DNA of 6,202 bases, from assembly GCA_964454295.1 (NCBI GenBank), contig CAYVTV010000240.1, forward strand, positions 1 to 6,202. Direction: 5' to 3'. The position numbers and the translations under genes are program-made. Positions 6,133 to 6,202 of this stretch are shown here, piece after piece. The notes under the pieces are model-generated. The model searched no databases and was not told where the DNA came from. It saw only the letters and a program-made list of their open reading frames with translations. Position 1 is the first letter of the stretch, and every line of letters begins with the position of its first letter. The DNA comes from CAYVTV01 sp964454295. GTDB taxonomy: Bacteria; Bacteroidota; Bacteroidia; Bacteroidales; GCA-2748055.

Positions 6133-6202
6133 GAAATATATAAATTTCTAATGTTTCGCACAATTATAACTTTTTATGAATCAACATAATATATAATAAA
6201 TA

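Noticed and set aside
6161..6168. TATAATTG upstream of trpC as a possible -7 box
   Set aside because: One mismatch to the consensus, and the nearest TTG is only 13 bases upstream, too close for a Bacteroidetes -33 element. In such A/T-rich sequence this is weak.

Overview
The window reads as a chromosomal piece of a Bacteroidetes-type bacterium (inference). Support comes from moderate-to-low GC, very AT-rich gaps, starts mostly without a Shine-Dalgarno sequence, and the character of the Trp enzymes and the long RelA/SpoT protein. A run of 10 Ns inside trpB suggests a draft or metagenome assembly. Every convincing gene lies on the minus strand, so the window reads right to left.

In transcription order the genes are trpC (6132-5350), trpF (5172-4540), trpB (4547-3345), trpA (3207-2434) and a long ppGpp synthetase of the RelA/SpoT family (2244-49). 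The four trp genes encode the last enzymes of tryptophan synthesis: phosphoribosylanthranilate isomerase (TrpF), indole-glycerol-phosphate synthase (TrpC) and the two tryptophan synthase subunits (TrpA, TrpB). TrpE, TrpG and TrpD are not here and may lie beyond the right edge. trpF and trpB overlap, and trpB has the only strong Shine-Dalgarno sequence seen.

The RelA/SpoT protein has the full HD-synthetase-TGS-zinc finger-ACT layout. Its hydrolase active site is degraded (HD replaced by Ser-Glu, and the downstream Asp and Asn replaced by Glu and Leu), while the synthetase residues are intact. It is best read as a synthetase-only, RelA-like enzyme. Whether it shares a transcript with the trp genes cannot be decided from sequence.

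The most unusual content is in the gaps. All three real intergenic gaps (trpA-rel, trpB-trpA, trpC-trpF) hold a long imperfect inverted repeat. Each arm contains about four copies of a 7-8 base word spaced 9-12 bases apart. Two elements use the word CACAAAGG; the third uses CACAGAG with an exact 10-base period. The words agree within an element but differ between the two types, and both arms match in each case. This is a dispersed family of large hairpin elements inserted just after the stop codons of operon genes; their function is unknown to me. No CRISPR array, tRNA, rRNA, transposase or phage gene is visible.
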